Shown here: positions 54,641 through 64,000 of the stretch, piece after piece
Position numbering within the stretch: position 1 is the first letter of the stretch
Layout: every line of letters starts with the position of its first letter
Assembly: GCA_021414005.1 (NCBI GenBank)
Contig: JAIOPH010000018.1
Location: forward strand, 120,596-184,595
DNA from: Chthoniobacter sp.
GTDB lineage: Bacteria; Verrucomicrobiota; Verrucomicrobiia; Chthoniobacterales; Chthoniobacteraceae
Reading direction: 5' to 3'
DNA: 64,000 nt
Notes under the pieces: generated by a model
The model's database searches: none
Seen by the model: the letters and a program-made list of their open reading frames with translations, nothing else
Told to the model about the DNA's origin: nothing
Made by a program: the position numbers and the translations under genes

Positions 54641-55603
54641 ATGCCGTCGCCTATGCAACTTCTCACCAGCGCACCCAGTGTTTCCTCCGAGGAACGGGAG
54701 CAAATTCTCCAGACCATCGAGATGTTCGAGGTCATCACGCAGGCCAATCCGCAGGATTGCCAGTCGATGGAGATTCTCAAGGATGCATACCAGCGCGTGG
54801 GCAAGACGGAGGAGTTTCTCGGCATCGCCCGCAAACTCGGGGATGCCTACGCCGAACTCGGCCAGTATTCCGCAGCGATGCTCGAGTACGAGGGTATTTT
54901 GAAAAACGCGCCGGACAGCCCGGAGGTCGTAGCGGCCCTCGGCGAAGTGGAGGAAAAACTGCAGAAGGCCGGCCAACTCAAGCCCGCGGCGTCCAGTGAT
55001 GCAGGCGGTATTGACCTCGATTTCCGTGCCGCCGTTTCCGATTCGAGCACACTGATGACAACCGCGGCCACGCAGCGCGCCGAGGTCCGCGCCGCCGCCG
55101 GCCGCGGCGGTGCCACCGTGAACGACCTCGCGCTCCGCGACGACGGCAACAACGCGCTGGCGAAGATCCTCACCCAGCATCGCATCGTGTCCGACGACGT
55201 GGTGGGCGCGGCGCTCGATCGGGTCCACGCGAAAAACAAGGACCTGGCTCCCAATACGATGGCGATGTCGTTAATTGACGAAATCGCCCGCCGCGGCTCG
55301 TACGAGACGGACTTTCTACTCAGCGGCATCCTTGACCGCTGCAAGTTCGCCTTTGCCCCACTCGACTATTACGACATCGACCGCTCCATCGTCCGCATGC
55401 TTCCGGAAAGCCTCACCCTGGGTCGCCTGATGCTCCCATTCGACATGATGAGCCGCACCGTGATGATCGCGATGGCCAACCCCTTTGACGCACTCGGCAA
55501 GGAGGCTGCGCAGCAGCTCCTTGATTACAACGTCCAATGGCACCTCGCCTCGCCGAGCGCGATTTTCCGCGTGTTGAAAGAGACCTATCGAATCGAAAAA
55601 TGA
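54641..55603 (+). CDS. TPR plus MshEN-like protein coupled to the PilB ATPase
   Basis: 320 residues from ATG 54641 (ATG 54653 is an alternative). Residues 15-110 are TPR-like helices (ILQTIEMFEVITQANPQDCQSMEILKDAYQRVGKTEEFLGIARKLGDAYAELGQYSAAMLEYEGILKNAPDSPEV). A linker with Ala/Thr/Arg follows. Residues about 165-320 resemble the N-terminal domain of GspE/PilB/MshE ATPases (NNALAKILTQHRIVSDDVVGAALDRV, LPESLTLGRLMLPFDMMSRTVMIAMANPFDALGKEAAQQLL), which bind c-di-GMP in some cases. No ATPase domain is present. The stop overlaps the ATG of pilB (ATGA), so it is probably an assembly or regulatory partner of that ATPase. Confidence 0.75.
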   Translation: MPSPMQLLTSAPSVSSEEREQILQTIEMFEVITQANPQDCQSMEILKDAYQRVGKTEEFLGIARKLGDAYAELGQYSAAMLEYEGILKNAPDSPEVVAALGEVEEKLQKAGQLKPAASSDAGGIDLDFRAAVSDSSTLMTTAATQRAEVRAAAGRGGATVNDLALRDDGNNALAKILTQHRIVSDDVVGAALDRVHAKNKDLAPNTMAMSLIDEIARRGSYETDFLLSGILDRCKFAFAPLDYYDIDRSIVRMLPESLTLGRLMLPFDMMSRTVMIAMANPFDALGKEAAQQLLDYNVQWHLASPSAIFRVLKETYRIEK

Positions 55604-57306
55604 GCGTTAAATCCTTCGGCGAACGCATCGCGGATGTCCTCATCGAGGACGGACTGCTCCTCCCCAGCCAGCTCGCGGAGGCCGTGGAGTTGCAGAAAAA
55701 GCAGGGCGGGCGGCTGCTGAAGCTGCTGACCGACAAACAATACGTCACCGAGCAGGACATGGTCATCTCCATGGGACGCTGCCTCGACGTGCCGCCGATC
55801 AATCTTTCCAAAGTCCGCATCCCCGAGGAAGTGGCCGAACTCGTGCCCAAGGAAATGGCGCGCCAGTACAAGCTGGCCCCCGTGTGCCGGCTCGGGAACA
55901 AGCTCTTCGTGGCGATGGCCGATCCGCTGAACGTGCTCGCGCTCGACGATCTCCGTCAGCGCACCAAGCTCGAGATCATCCCGATGATCACCACCGAGCG
56001 GAGCGTCACCGAAGCGCTGAGCGGCGTGGGTAATTCCAGCGCGGCGATGGACGCGGTGCTGAATGCCGCGCAGGAAGCCGCCAATGTCGAGGAGGTAAAG
56101 GTGAACCGCGAGGAGATCGACCTCGACCGGCTGGCCGTGGAAAGCGAGGACGCGCCCGTCGTCAAAATCGTGAACCTCATCCTCGTCCAGGCGCTCAAGG
56201 AAAAGGCGTCGGACATCCACCTCGAACCTTTCGAGAAGCAGTTCAAGCTCCGCTACCGCGTGGATGGCGCGCTCATCGAAGCCAGTTCGCCGCCCAAAGG
56301 CCTCCAGCTCGCCATCGCCTCGCGCATCAAAATCCTCGCCGGCCTCGACATCGCCGAGCGCCGCTTGCCGCAGGACGGTCGCTTCCGCATCCGCGTCTCG
56401 GGCAAGGAAGTCGATCTCCGTATCTCAATTCTCCCCACGGTTTATGGCGAAAAGATCGTCATCCGTCTGCTCGACAAAGGCGCGCTCTCCGCCTCCGTCG
56501 ATGCGCTCGGCATGGACCCGTACACGCTCGGCGTTTTCAAAAAAGCCATCGACGCCCCGCACGGCATGATCCTCGTCACCGGCCCCACCGGCTCCGGTAA
56601 AACCACGACGCTCTACTCCGTGCTCAGCGAACTGAACAACCCCGAGTACAACCTCGTGACGGTCGAAGACCCAATTGAATACCAGCTCGCCGGCATCAAC
56701 CAGGTCGCCGTCAAAGCCGAGATCGGCCTGAGCTTCGCCGACGCCCTGCGCTCCATTCTCCGTCAGGATCCGGACATCGTGATGATCGGTGAAATTCGCG
56801 ACAACGAGACCGCCGACATCGCCGTGAAGGCCGCGCTCACCGGCCACCAGGTGCTCTCCACTTTGCACACCAACGACGCCGCCGGGGCCATCTCACGTCT
56901 CGACGACATGGGCATCGAGCCGTTCCTCATTTCGTCCTCCATCCTGCTCACCTGCGCCCAGCGTCTCGTGCGCAAAATCTGCCCGAACTGTCGCGAGGAA
57001 TACCGCCCGGAGCCCGAGCTTTTCGAGCGCCTCGGCATCGAGGACGAAGGCGCCACTTTCTACCACGGCGCGGGCTGTGACCGCTGCAAGCGCCGCGGCT
57101 ACGTCGGCCGTGCCGCCATCATCGAAGTCCTGCCCATCTCCGAGCAAATCCGCCGCCTCATCATCAAGCGCGCCTCCGCCGCCGTGGTCAAAAACCAGGC
57201 GATCAGCGAAGGCATGAAATCGTTGCGCATGGTCGGCATCGACAAGGCGAGGGAAGGCGTCACGACGCTCGAAGAGGTGCTCAAAACGACCTCCGACGAC
57301 CACTAG
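55600..57306 (+). CDS. pilB: type IV pilus/type II secretion assembly ATPase
   Basis: 568 residues from ATG 55600; the frame extends upstream but the overlap with the preceding stop marks the start. The hexameric ATPase drives pilin or pseudopilin assembly at the inner membrane. N-terminal MshEN domain (GERIADVLIEDGLLLPSQLAEAVELQKKQGG to MADPLNVLALDDLRQ), N2 domain (VKIVNLILVQALKEKASDIHLEPFEKQFKLRYRVDG), Walker A GPTGSGKTTT (residue about 328), Asp box YNLVTVEDPIEY, Walker B RQDPDIVMIGEIRD, His box LTGHQVLSTLHTNDA, and a four-Cys zinc site (KICPNCREEY, GCDRCKRRGY). Complete and normal in length. It may serve the Verru_Chthon pilin-like proteins of this lineage. GspE is the alternative name. 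Confidence 0.93.
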   Translation: MSVKSFGERIADVLIEDGLLLPSQLAEAVELQKKQGGRLLKLLTDKQYVTEQDMVISMGRCLDVPPINLSKVRIPEEVAELVPKEMARQYKLAPVCRLGNKLFVAMADPLNVLALDDLRQRTKLEIIPMITTERSVTEALSGVGNSSAAMDAVLNAAQEAANVEEVKVNREEIDLDRLAVESEDAPVVKIVNLILVQALKEKASDIHLEPFEKQFKLRYRVDGALIEASSPPKGLQLAIASRIKILAGLDIAERRLPQDGRFRIRVSGKEVDLRISILPTVYGEKIVIRLLDKGALSASVDALGMDPYTLGVFKKAIDAPHGMILVTGPTGSGKTTTLYSVLSELNNPEYNLVTVEDPIEYQLAGINQVAVKAEIGLSFADALRSILRQDPDIVMIGEIRDNETADIAVKAALTGHQVLSTLHTNDAAGAISRLDDMGIEPFLISSSILLTCAQRLVRKICPNCREEYRPEPELFERLGIEDEGATFYHGAGCDRCKRRGYVGRAAIIEVLPISEQIRRLIIKRASAAVVKNQAISEGMKSLRMVGIDKAREGVTTLEEVLKTTSDDH

Positions 57307-57320
57307 GCTTGCGGGTCGCG

Positions 57321-57611
57321 TTACTTTCCGCCGGTGCGGATGACGACGGCGCTGACGTCTTCGAGCAGTACCACGGCGTCGAAAAAATCCTGGCCGGTGA
57401 GCGCGGCGAGATGGACGGCCTTGTCGCCGACGGCCTCGACTTTGCCGGCGATTTTCTCGCCGGATTTCAGGCGGAGTTCCACGCGCTGGCCGGCTTGGCG
57501 CTTGAGCACGCTGGCGGCTGTGTCGTCCGGGGCAAAGCCGACTTTGGCATCGGCGAGGACGGCGGTGGTGAGAGCGAGGATGGTCAGGAGGGTGAGTGCG
57601 GATGATTTCAT
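57321..57611 (-). CDS. small secreted Sm-like protein
   Basis: 96 residues with signal peptide MKSSALTLLTILALTTAVLADA. The mature part has an Sm/LSm-like strand pattern (GQRVELRLKSGEKIAGKVEAVGDKAVHLAALTGQDFFDAVVLLEDVSAVVIRT). Small exported proteins with this pattern occur in Verrucomicrobiota. Role unknown. It converges on pilB with 14 nt between the stops. Confidence 0.65.
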   Translation of the reverse strand: MKSSALTLLTILALTTAVLADAKVGFAPDDTAASVLKRQAGQRVELRLKSGEKIAGKVEAVGDKAVHLAALTGQDFFDAVVLLEDVSAVVIRTGGK

Positions 57612-57675
57612 GGGTGCGAGTTTGGTTGCGGAGGTTTCGTAGGGAATTCGGCGGGCGACGGCAAGCGAGGAGCCA

Positions 57676-59877
57676 TCAGTCGCGTTCGCCGGGGATTTCG
57701 GCGGGGTAGCCGCTGATGGCGCGGCTGGCCTGCACGCCGGAGAGCGCGGCGCTTTCCACGCAGCCGACGTTGAGGCCGTTGTGCGTCCAGTCGCCAGCGA
57801 GGAAAAGATTGTCGAAGCCGGATTCGCCGGACTTGAGCCGGTACTTCGTGCTGCCGGCCACGCTCAGGACGTAGCGTTCACTGGGGTCGATATTGATGCG
57901 GTAGTAGAGGCCGTCGGCGCGCTCTGCGCCGGTGCCGCCGTGCGGGTCAAAGACCTTGCTCCAGTCGAGCGCGCCGCTGGCATCCACGACTCCGGGCCAG
58001 AGCGGCGCGAGGTGCTGGCGGAAAAACGCGAGCGCCCCGGCTTTGGTTTTCGCGAGTTGCTGCGCGGGGTAGGCGGTGGCGCTCACCGGCGGCTCCTGCG
58101 GGTCGTCCTCGGACGGGCCGCAGAAATAGGCGAGGAAGCCTGGGACGGTGCCGGACAGATTGTTCTTTGGCGTCCACGTCTCGGTTTGGAGGACCACGTT
58201 TTGATCCATCCACGAATTCAGCGGATCGACGTAGGCATCCACGAGCGACGGATCTTTCAACTCCCCGTCCGGATCCCAGCCGATCTCGCCGAGCGTGGGC
58301 CGCAGCCAGATCTGCACGCCCTGGGTGCGCACGCTCTGGATGTTCGCCAGCATGGCGGCCCACCGCGGGCTCACGGCGGCGAGTTCCGTGCTGATCTCCT
58401 TCACCCCGGCGATGGAAATGCCGAGCACCACTTTGTCGAAATCCACGCCCGTGCGCAGCGTGCGCGTTTCCACCGGCGGCACCGCGCACCAGCGTGATTC
58501 GAAGCTCGGCTCGCCCTTCGCCGGCAGCGGGCTGGCGAGTTGATCTGCGAGCGGTTCGCTCGGCCAAACGCGGAAGACCTTTCCGCCTTTCAGCTTCATC
58601 GGCAGGAGCGCGTCGTAGTCCTGGCCCTTGAGCTGCGCCTGCCGCGCCATGCGGATCGTGGCGATAGATTGCCGGTCCGCCGACAGCCCGAGATTTTCCA
58701 CGCGGTGAAAGAACTCGAACTTCACGCCGCGCTTTTTCAGCGCGAGGTAGCAGGGGGAAAAAACCGTCTCGCCCATGCCCGCCTCCATCTTGAAAACGTA
58801 CGAGCCTTTGTAGCCAAAGAAGATGCGGACAAAGCAGCGCAGGGCCACGCCGGCGGCGATGTTTGGCTTCGCCGCCGCGCCGCTGGCACCGCCTTCGTAG
58901 GCAAAGGCGAGGTCGTAGAGTCCTTTGAGCACGGGGCTGTCCAGCGTGTAAAAACGCGCGCCGTTCCGCTGCATCCAGGTGAGAAATTCCGTGTCGTCCA
59001 GCGAGTCGAACCCATTGAAGAGCACCCCGTCGGCGATCATGCCGCGCAGCGCCGTGACGCTGGCATCGAGCATATAAACGAGCCGCGCGAGGTTGTTGTC
59101 GGACCTCAGCATCTCGGCGGTGATCCGGTCGTGCAGATGGTGGACGAACTTGAAGAGATCGTTGGCGATGTTGAGCAGATCGAACGCGCGCAGGTTCAGC
59201 GGATCGAGCGGCAGCGTCCGCAGCGTGTTCAGCACGCGGTGGATATGGGTGTGGGCAAAGACGGTCTCCACTCCATCGGCGACGGCCCTTGCCGCGTCCT
59301 TGATCTCGCCCGCGACTTTGGCGGCGAGTCCCTCGATTCTTCCGAGCAAGCCGGGCGTTGTTTCATGCACCGGCGTGCGCGGCGTCGGCAGCGCGTTCAG
59401 AATCGTGGCGTTGGCGTCGATGTTCGCCACGATCCACTCGATGCCGCGGCGGAACGTGGCCCACAGGCCCGGCCCCGGACGACCGTCGCCGGGCTCCTGA
59501 TCGTTCTGCGGAAAACGGTAGCACCAGAAATCCCACGGGCCGGCGTGGTGGTCGGCGACCACGCCCTCGCTCACTCCCTTGAACGCGTCGTTCCACGTCT
59601 TGAACGGCCCGTTTGGCCCCATCTCCTCGTAGGCTTTGCGAATGGTGCGGAAGGCATTTTCATAAAAGCCGAACCAGATGTGCAGCCCGTGCTCCTCGCT
59701 GCGGTGGCCGAGGTTCGGATCAAGGTTGCGCCCGCTCGCGCCCTTGCCGCCGAGCCGCCAGCCGAGCTGGTAGAGCGTGACCTCGTATTTGCCTTGGTGG
59801 ATGGGATCGGTGAGCCACAGCGCGGCCGTGCAACCGCCAACGCCGCCGCCGAGAATTGCGATTTTTTCTTTGTTCAT
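57676..59877 (-). CDS. FAD-dependent oxidoreductase, phytoene desaturase/amine oxidase-like
   Basis: 733 residues from the ATG at 59877, which has GAAGGAA 5 nt before it and starts the FAD-binding fold ([24 protein letters not shown]). The frame extends to 60267 without coding character. After the dinucleotide motif come [41 protein letters not shown], a long helical insert, and the C-terminal FAD motif [37 protein letters not shown]. This is the flavin monooxygenase/carotenoid desaturase superfamily, but the protein is about 200 residues longer than phytoene desaturases. Large members like this are usually annotated only as NAD(P)-binding proteins. Substrate unknown, perhaps a hydrophobic terpenoid. 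Confidence 0.8.
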   Translation of the reverse strand: MNKEKIAILGGGVGGCTAALWLTDPIHQGKYEVTLYQLGWRLGGKGASGRNLDPNLGHRSEEHGLHIWFGFYENAFRTIRKAYEEMGPNGPFKTWNDAFKGVSEGVVADHHAGPWDFWCYRFPQNDQEPGDGRPGPGLWATFRRGIEWIVANIDANATILNALPTPRTPVHETTPGLLGRIEGLAAKVAGEIKDAARAVADGVETVFAHTHIHRVLNTLRTLPLDPLNLRAFDLLNIANDLFKFVHHLHDRITAEMLRSDNNLARLVYMLDASVTALRGMIADGVLFNGFDSLDDTEFLTWMQRNGARFYTLDSPVLKGLYDLAFAYEGGASGAAAKPNIAAGVALRCFVRIFFGYKGSYVFKMEAGMGETVFSPCYLALKKRGVKFEFFHRVENLGLSADRQSIATIRMARQAQLKGQDYDALLPMKLKGGKVFRVWPSEPLADQLASPLPAKGEPSFESRWCAVPPVETRTLRTGVDFDKVVLGISIAGVKEISTELAAVSPRWAAMLANIQSVRTQGVQIWLRPTLGEIGWDPDGELKDPSLVDAYVDPLNSWMDQNVVLQTETWTPKNNLSGTVPGFLAYFCGPSEDDPQEPPVSATAYPAQQLAKTKAGALAFFRQHLAPLWPGVVDASGALDWSKVFDPHGGTGAERADGLYYRINIDPSERYVLSVAGSTKYRLKSGESGFDNLFLAGDWTHNGLNVGCVESAALSGVQASRAISGYPAEIPGERD

Positions 59878-59936
59878 GGGGTTCCTTCGTTGCTGGTGTT
59901 TTTGGAAAAAGGTGCCGTCCGGACGGCTTGGCTGTG

Positions 59937-62900
59937 CTATTCGGGCGGAGGCCGATGGGCAAGTTTCGCGTGCGCGTCCCCCCCGTTGTTTTGCAGCGAA
60001 TCGAGCAAGGCGAGGTCGTCGGGCATTGCGAGCCGCATCGCGGCGGCGCGGGCTTTTTGCCAATGGCGGTCGGCGACCGACCGGCGTGGCAAGGCTCCCA
60101 CACCGCTCCAGAGATGCGCACGCGGGGTGCCGATGGCGAAGGAGCGGGCAAAGGTGCGCAGGGTGGCGCAGGCCCGCCGGGCGGACGCGGCGAGGCCGGC
60201 GGCGGGGGTGCCGGTGCGCCGGGCCTCGGCGAGGAGGCCGAGGAAAACTTCCGCAGTGTGCGCGCAATCGTGCAGCGCGGTGTAGGAGACGGGTGGGCCG
60301 GCGGTCAGGCGGGTGAGCGCCTGCCGGGCGTGCTCGCCGGCGGGGCCGGATTCGCCGAGGCGGAAATGGACGACGGCCAGGCTGGCGTGAAAGGCGGTGT
60401 GCGTGAGCAGATCCCAGCCCGGCGCAGGTTCGCTGCCGAGCCGGGCGCGCGCGGCGGCCGGCCCTTCGAGGAGGAGCAGCGTCCGCGCTTCCGAGATCAC
60501 GGCCCAGCCCAGCGTTTGCGGGTCGTCGCGGCGCGCGGCCGAGGCGTGCAGGAGCGCCGCCGTGGCGTGCGCGGTGGCGACTTCACCGCGGTACATCTGA
60601 ACGTAGAAAAGGTTCACCAGGCACTCCTCGATCCGCCGCCCGTGGCCGAAACGCCGGAAGGTTTCGAGCGCGGATTCGAGCCGCGTCTGCGCGCGACGGA
60701 AGTCGCCGAGCCCGTTGAAATAGATACCCATGAGCTGCTCCACGTAAGCGTGTGTGAGCGGCGGTTTGGTCTCCGCCAGCACCTGCTCGGTGAGCCGGAA
60801 ATACCGCCGGCCCAGCGCGGGCGGCGGGATCGCGCCGGTGAGGATCATCATCGCGGCGTACATCTCCGCGAGTTTCGGCACGGGCCCGAGCGCCTCGGCG
60901 AGATTGAGTCCGTGAATGATGTGATAGACGGAGGTCGGCAGGTCGTTGGTGAAGTAGGCGATTTCGCCGAGCTGGTTGTCCGCCTGGATGGCCTCGTCGA
61001 GCACTTCCGCGGAGACCGCGCCACGCGCCGCGCGTCCGCGCCCGGTCAGCCGGTGCCAGCACTGGCGGGCTGCCGCCACGGGCAGGGCGAGCATTTTCAT
61101 CCGCGTCGGCGCGGGCACGGGATACCCGAGAATCTGCCGGGCTTGCGCCAGCCACCGCCGGCTTTCCTCGACCGCCCCGAGGTGGTGATGCGCCTCGCCG
61201 ATCTGCCGATGCCAGCGTCCAAGGATCACCGGTGCGGGCCGGTCGCCGCCGTGTTCCGTGAGCGCGATGGCGCGTGTGAAAAAGTCGCGCGCCTCGTGGT
61301 TTGCGTAGCGCCGCAGCGCCTGCTGGCCCGCGCGATCGAGGTGCGCGACAGCCCGCCTCGGCGTCGCCGTTTGCTCCCAGTGGTGGGCGAGCATCACGAA
61401 GTTTAGCGCCTCGTGCTGCTCCAGGTATTCGGCGAGCCGCGTGTGGAGCGCCTGCCGTTTCGCGAAGGGGAGCTGCTCGTAGGCGACCTCCTGAATGATG
61501 CTGTGCTGAAAGACAAAAGCCGCGCTGCCGCCGGTCTCGCCGCGCCGCGTGAAAGCGAGCGTCTCCAGCCGTTCGAGGCAGGCGGGCAGGTGCGCGCGGT
61601 CGTCCGGCAGCGGGTGGATGGCCTCCAGGATTTCGCGGGAAAAGGCGCGCCCGCACACGCTGGCGATCTTGATCGCCATTTGCTCGCGCTCCGACAGGCG
61701 GTCGAGGCGCGCCTGGACCACGCCTTTTACCGTGGCGGGAAAATCCAGCCCGCGCAGATCGCGCACGCCGGACGCGAGTGTGCCGTGCCGCCCGCGCACC
61801 ACGAGGTGCCCGGCATCGCGCAGCGCGTAGCCGAGTTCCTCGGAAAAGAACGGATGGCCTTCGGCCTTGGCGCGAATGAACTGCGCGGCGGACGCGGGCA
61901 GCGTGTCCACCCCGAGCCGCTGGCAGACCAGCGCCAGCACTTCGTCGTCGGCCAACGGCCCGAGCGCGAGCCGGTGCGCGCCGGCGGCCTCGCGGAGTTG
62001 CGGCCACGGCTCCGGCAGTTCGTCGTCGAGTGGGCGCGTGGCGAGCACGAGGAGCACGCGCGGCACCTTGCGCTGCACGTCCAGCGCCAGCGCGAGCGAC
62101 GCGGAATCCGCCCAGTGCGCGTCCTCCAGCACCACCACCAGCGGCTCGGTGGCGGCCGCGCGGGTGAGGAATTCCACCAGTAACGCGCGCGTAGCTTCCG
62201 CGCGCGGGCGTCCGGTCATTTCCGCGGTGATTTCATTGTCCGGCAGATGCAGGCCGAGCATCGGGTTGAGCAGAGGCGCGAGCCGTTCCACCTCGGGCTG
62301 GCCGGTGAAAAAAAGCCGCAGCAGATCCCCGCGCTCCGTTTCGTCGGCATCCGCCGGAAAGCCGAGCACATCGCCAAGAATTTCGCGCCACGGGCGGTAG
62401 CTGTGGGCCCGCTCCAGCAGATCGCCGCTGCCCGCGAGCACGCGCAGCCCGGCGTCCGCGGCCATGCCGCGTAGCTCCGCGACGAGCGTGGACTTCCCGA
62501 TGCCCGCATCGCCCTCGATGAGCACCACACCCGCCGCGCCGCCCGCGTCCAGCGCGTCCAGCCGCGCCTGCAGGAGCGCCCGCTCGGGCGCGCGACCCAC
62601 GATGCCGCGCCGCTGTGGCGGTGGGGCCGCGGCCTCGCCGAGCGGGCGGTGGATGGCCACGGCGCTGGCTTTCCCTTTCAACTCCTCGGCGCGTAAAAAC
62701 TCGAAGCGCAGGCGCGGCTCCGCGGCCTGCCGGGTGGCGTGATCGCAGAGCACATCGTTTTCTGCCCGCGCCATGAGCCGCGCGCAGCGGTTCATGGCGT
62801 CGCCCACCATCGAGTAGCTGCGCCGCCGCGCGCTGCCGATTGCGCCGCAAAAAAGCCGCCCGGTGGTCACGCCGAGGGCCGGGGAAAAGCCGAGCGCGCG

Positions 62901-63944
62901 CAGTTCGGCGCGCACCGCGAGCGCCGTCCGCACTGCGCGCAGGGCGTTGTCCTCGTGCGTCCAGCCGGGCAGGCCGAACGCCGCCACGAGCGTGAAGCCG
63001 GGGCGGTCGTCGCCGAGGTCGTCCACCGTGCCGCCGAAGCGCGCGAGCACGATTTGGATTTTCTCCATCACCGCCTGCCCGCGCTCCAGGCTGCGGGCGG
63101 GCTGGTCGTCCACCTCGGGCACATGGATGAAGATCACCGACACGCGCCGGAACTCCGCCAGCCAGCCCGCGTGCCCGGCCACGATGCGGTCGCGCGCCGC
63201 CGCCGGCACATGGCCGAAAAGCGCCGCCACATCGCCCGGCTGCACCCACGCCGGCGGCGCGGGCTCCAGCGCGGCGGGCTCCACCTCCACGAGCCGCGCG
63301 CCGCCACCGGGCTGGGCCGCCGTTTGCGCCACGCTCGCGAGCAGCCGGGCCACGGTCGGCGCGAGCACCACGTCGCCGGGTTCGGCCTGCGCGATGGCTT
63401 CGCGCGCGTCCGTCAGCGCGGGGCCGGCGAGGCGCGCCGCCCAGCGCTGGCCCGGACCGCCGAGCAGCATGTGCTGCACGGTCCCGGCGCCCAAGCTCAC
63501 GCGCATCGAAAGGGCCACGCCGTCTGCGGGATTGCGCACGGGCATCTGCCGCTGGAGGGCGAGCGCGCACTGCGCGGCGCGTTGGGCGGCGGCGGCGAGC
63601 GTGTCCGGTGCCGCCGGCCAGACGGCCACGAGCGCATCGCCGGCGAATTTTTCCACCCGTCCACCGTGCGTCTCGAGGAGCACAATGAGATCCGTGAAGT
63701 AAGCGTTGAGCACGCGCGAAAGCTCCTCCGCGCCCGCCGGCCCGGCGGCGTCCATGCGCTCGGTGAGCGCGGTGAAACCGGCGATGTCCGTGAGCAGCAC
63801 CGCGCCCTCCAGTTCGGCGGCGTGCGCGCCCGGTGGGCGCGCGAGATTTTCCAGCACCAGCGGCGAAACGTAGGCCGCCAGCGCCTCGGCGAGCCGTGCG
63901 CTCGGCGGGAGCGGTGGAGTGGGCAAATCGGAGGCGTCGGGCAT
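59937..63944 (-). CDS. soluble adenylate cyclase-like protein with AAA ATPase and TPR domains
   Basis: 1335 residues. Two class III cyclase domains come first. C1 (about 45-190) has both metal Asp residues ([32 protein letters not shown]) but no N-x-x-x-R. C2 (about 265-400) lacks the first Asp ([12 protein letters not shown]) but has the transition-state Asn/Arg ([16 protein letters not shown]). One composite active site would result, as in mammalian soluble adenylate cyclase. Next come an ATPase domain (Walker [18 protein letters not shown] near 480, [18 protein letters not shown]) and a C-terminal helical TPR region of about 500 residues. It probably makes cAMP in response to an intracellular signal. 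The cNMP-binding protein at 31117-31626 could be an effector. Confidence 0.85.
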   Translation of the reverse strand: MPDASDLPTPPLPPSARLAEALAAYVSPLVLENLARPPGAHAAELEGAVLLTDIAGFTALTERMDAAGPAGAEELSRVLNAYFTDLIVLLETHGGRVEKFAGDALVAVWPAAPDTLAAAAQRAAQCALALQRQMPVRNPADGVALSMRVSLGAGTVQHMLLGGPGQRWAARLAGPALTDAREAIAQAEPGDVVLAPTVARLLASVAQTAAQPGGGARLVEVEPAALEPAPPAWVQPGDVAALFGHVPAAARDRIVAGHAGWLAEFRRVSVIFIHVPEVDDQPARSLERGQAVMEKIQIVLARFGGTVDDLGDDRPGFTLVAAFGLPGWTHEDNALRAVRTALAVRAELRALGFSPALGVTTGRLFCGAIGSARRRSYSMVGDAMNRCARLMARAENDVLCDHATRQAAEPRLRFEFLRAEELKGKASAVAIHRPLGEAAAPPPQRRGIVGRAPERALLQARLDALDAGGAAGVVLIEGDAGIGKSTLVAELRGMAADAGLRVLAGSGDLLERAHSYRPWREILGDVLGFPADADETERGDLLRLFFTGQPEVERLAPLLNPMLGLHLPDNEITAEMTGRPRAEATRALLVEFLTRAAATEPLVVVLEDAHWADSASLALALDVQRKVPRVLLVLATRPLDDELPEPWPQLREAAGAHRLALGPLADDEVLALVCQRLGVDTLPASAAQFIRAKAEGHPFFSEELGYALRDAGHLVVRGRHGTLASGVRDLRGLDFPATVKGVVQARLDRLSEREQMAIKIASVCGRAFSREILEAIHPLPDDRAHLPACLERLETLAFTRRGETGGSAAFVFQHSIIQEVAYEQLPFAKRQALHTRLAEYLEQHEALNFVMLAHHWEQTATPRRAVAHLDRAGQQALRRYANHEARDFFTRAIALTEHGGDRPAPVILGRWHRQIGEAHHHLGAVEESRRWLAQARQILGYPVPAPTRMKMLALPVAAARQCWHRLTGRGRAARGAVSAEVLDEAIQADNQLGEIAYFTNDLPTSVYHIIHGLNLAEALGPVPKLAEMYAAMMILTGAIPPPALGRRYFRLTEQVLAETKPPLTHAYVEQLMGIYFNGLGDFRRAQTRLESALETFRRFGHGRRIEECLVNLFYVQMYRGEVATAHATAALLHASAARRDDPQTLGWAVISEARTLLLLEGPAAARARLGSEPAPGWDLLTHTAFHASLAVVHFRLGESGPAGEHARQALTRLTAGPPVSYTALHDCAHTAEVFLGLLAEARRTGTPAAGLAASARRACATLRTFARSFAIGTPRAHLWSGVGALPRRSVADRHWQKARAAAMRLAMPDDLALLDSLQNNGGDAHAKLAHRPPPE

Positions 63945-64000
63945 GGGCGGGCGCTACGGCGCGGTCCAGATTTCCCGCCCCGCCGAGAGGTCGAAATCCA
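63945..64000. other. window edge, nothing identified
   Basis: Only 56 nt upstream of the cyclase gene; too short to judge. Confidence 0.3.

Noticed and set aside
59856..61406. 516-residue plus-strand frame within the cyclase gene
   Set aside because: Antisense to the TPR part of the cyclase, which has clear domains and consistent motifs.

Overview
The window comes from a high-GC bacterium of the phylum Verrucomicrobiota, most likely Chthoniobacterales (Spartobacteria). The evidence is a Verru_Chthon cassette protein A (a family I know only from Verrucomicrobium and Chthoniobacter relatives), a PEP-CTERM protein with autotransporter-type strand repeats, DUF1592/DUF1552 proteins, a multi-haem planctomycete-type cytochrome, ThuA, and several SASA-type O-acetylesterases. 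Most genes lack a recognisable Shine-Dalgarno sequence. No tRNA, rRNA or CRISPR array was seen.

Layout. 1-2250 is a decayed border: a small secreted protein with a probable frameshift in its signal peptide, a frameshifted conserved hypothetical gene and a tyrosine-recombinase remnant. 2253-24630 is a long minus-strand block of extracellular proteins: three O-acetylesterases, a DUF1592 cytochrome with an internally deleted DUF1552 partner, a fourth esterase fused to DUF2341/LamG domains, a DUF6288-HEAT-PA14 protein, a PEP-CTERM repeat protein, a Gly-rich secreted protein and a truncated Verru_Chthon A. Two of these share a 48-nt upstream element. 24570-29670 is scrambled: a phage-like fragment fused to Verru_Chthon A, a 14-repeat FG-GAP propeller protein, and an IS3 remnant fused to a broken hsdR. 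29757-33376 holds mgtE, a cyclic-nucleotide-binding protein, a lipoprotein and cysS. 33547-39179 is an extracellular oxidoreductase group (pentahaem cytochrome, sorbosone-dehydrogenase-like propeller, ThuA).

39206-48970 is housekeeping and envelope quality control: an HTH regulator, rarA, a tail-specific protease, an MBL hydrolase, hflK-hflC and lepA. 49150-51801 is a small decayed signalling or defence island: a COR-domain remnant, a REP-associated transposase flanked by inverted repeats, an intact TIR protein and a frameshifted TIR fragment. 51835-54574 is a hisI-trpE-trpG operon with a classical attenuator. It has a sigma70-like promoter, a 10-codon leader peptide with tandem Trp codons ([10 protein letters not shown]) that appears leaderless, and an intrinsic terminator before hisI. 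54641-57306 encodes a TPR/MshEN protein coupled to a PilB/GspE ATPase. The window ends with an Sm-like secreted protein, a large FAD oxidoreductase and a soluble-adenylate-cyclase-like protein.

The clearest regulatory system is the trp attenuator. Other notable signals are short-period (6- and 7-nt) degenerate arrays placed inside cysS, across the hisI-trpE junction and upstream of mgtE, and a 48-nt repeat present both inside the hsdR remnant and in the spacer before thuA.
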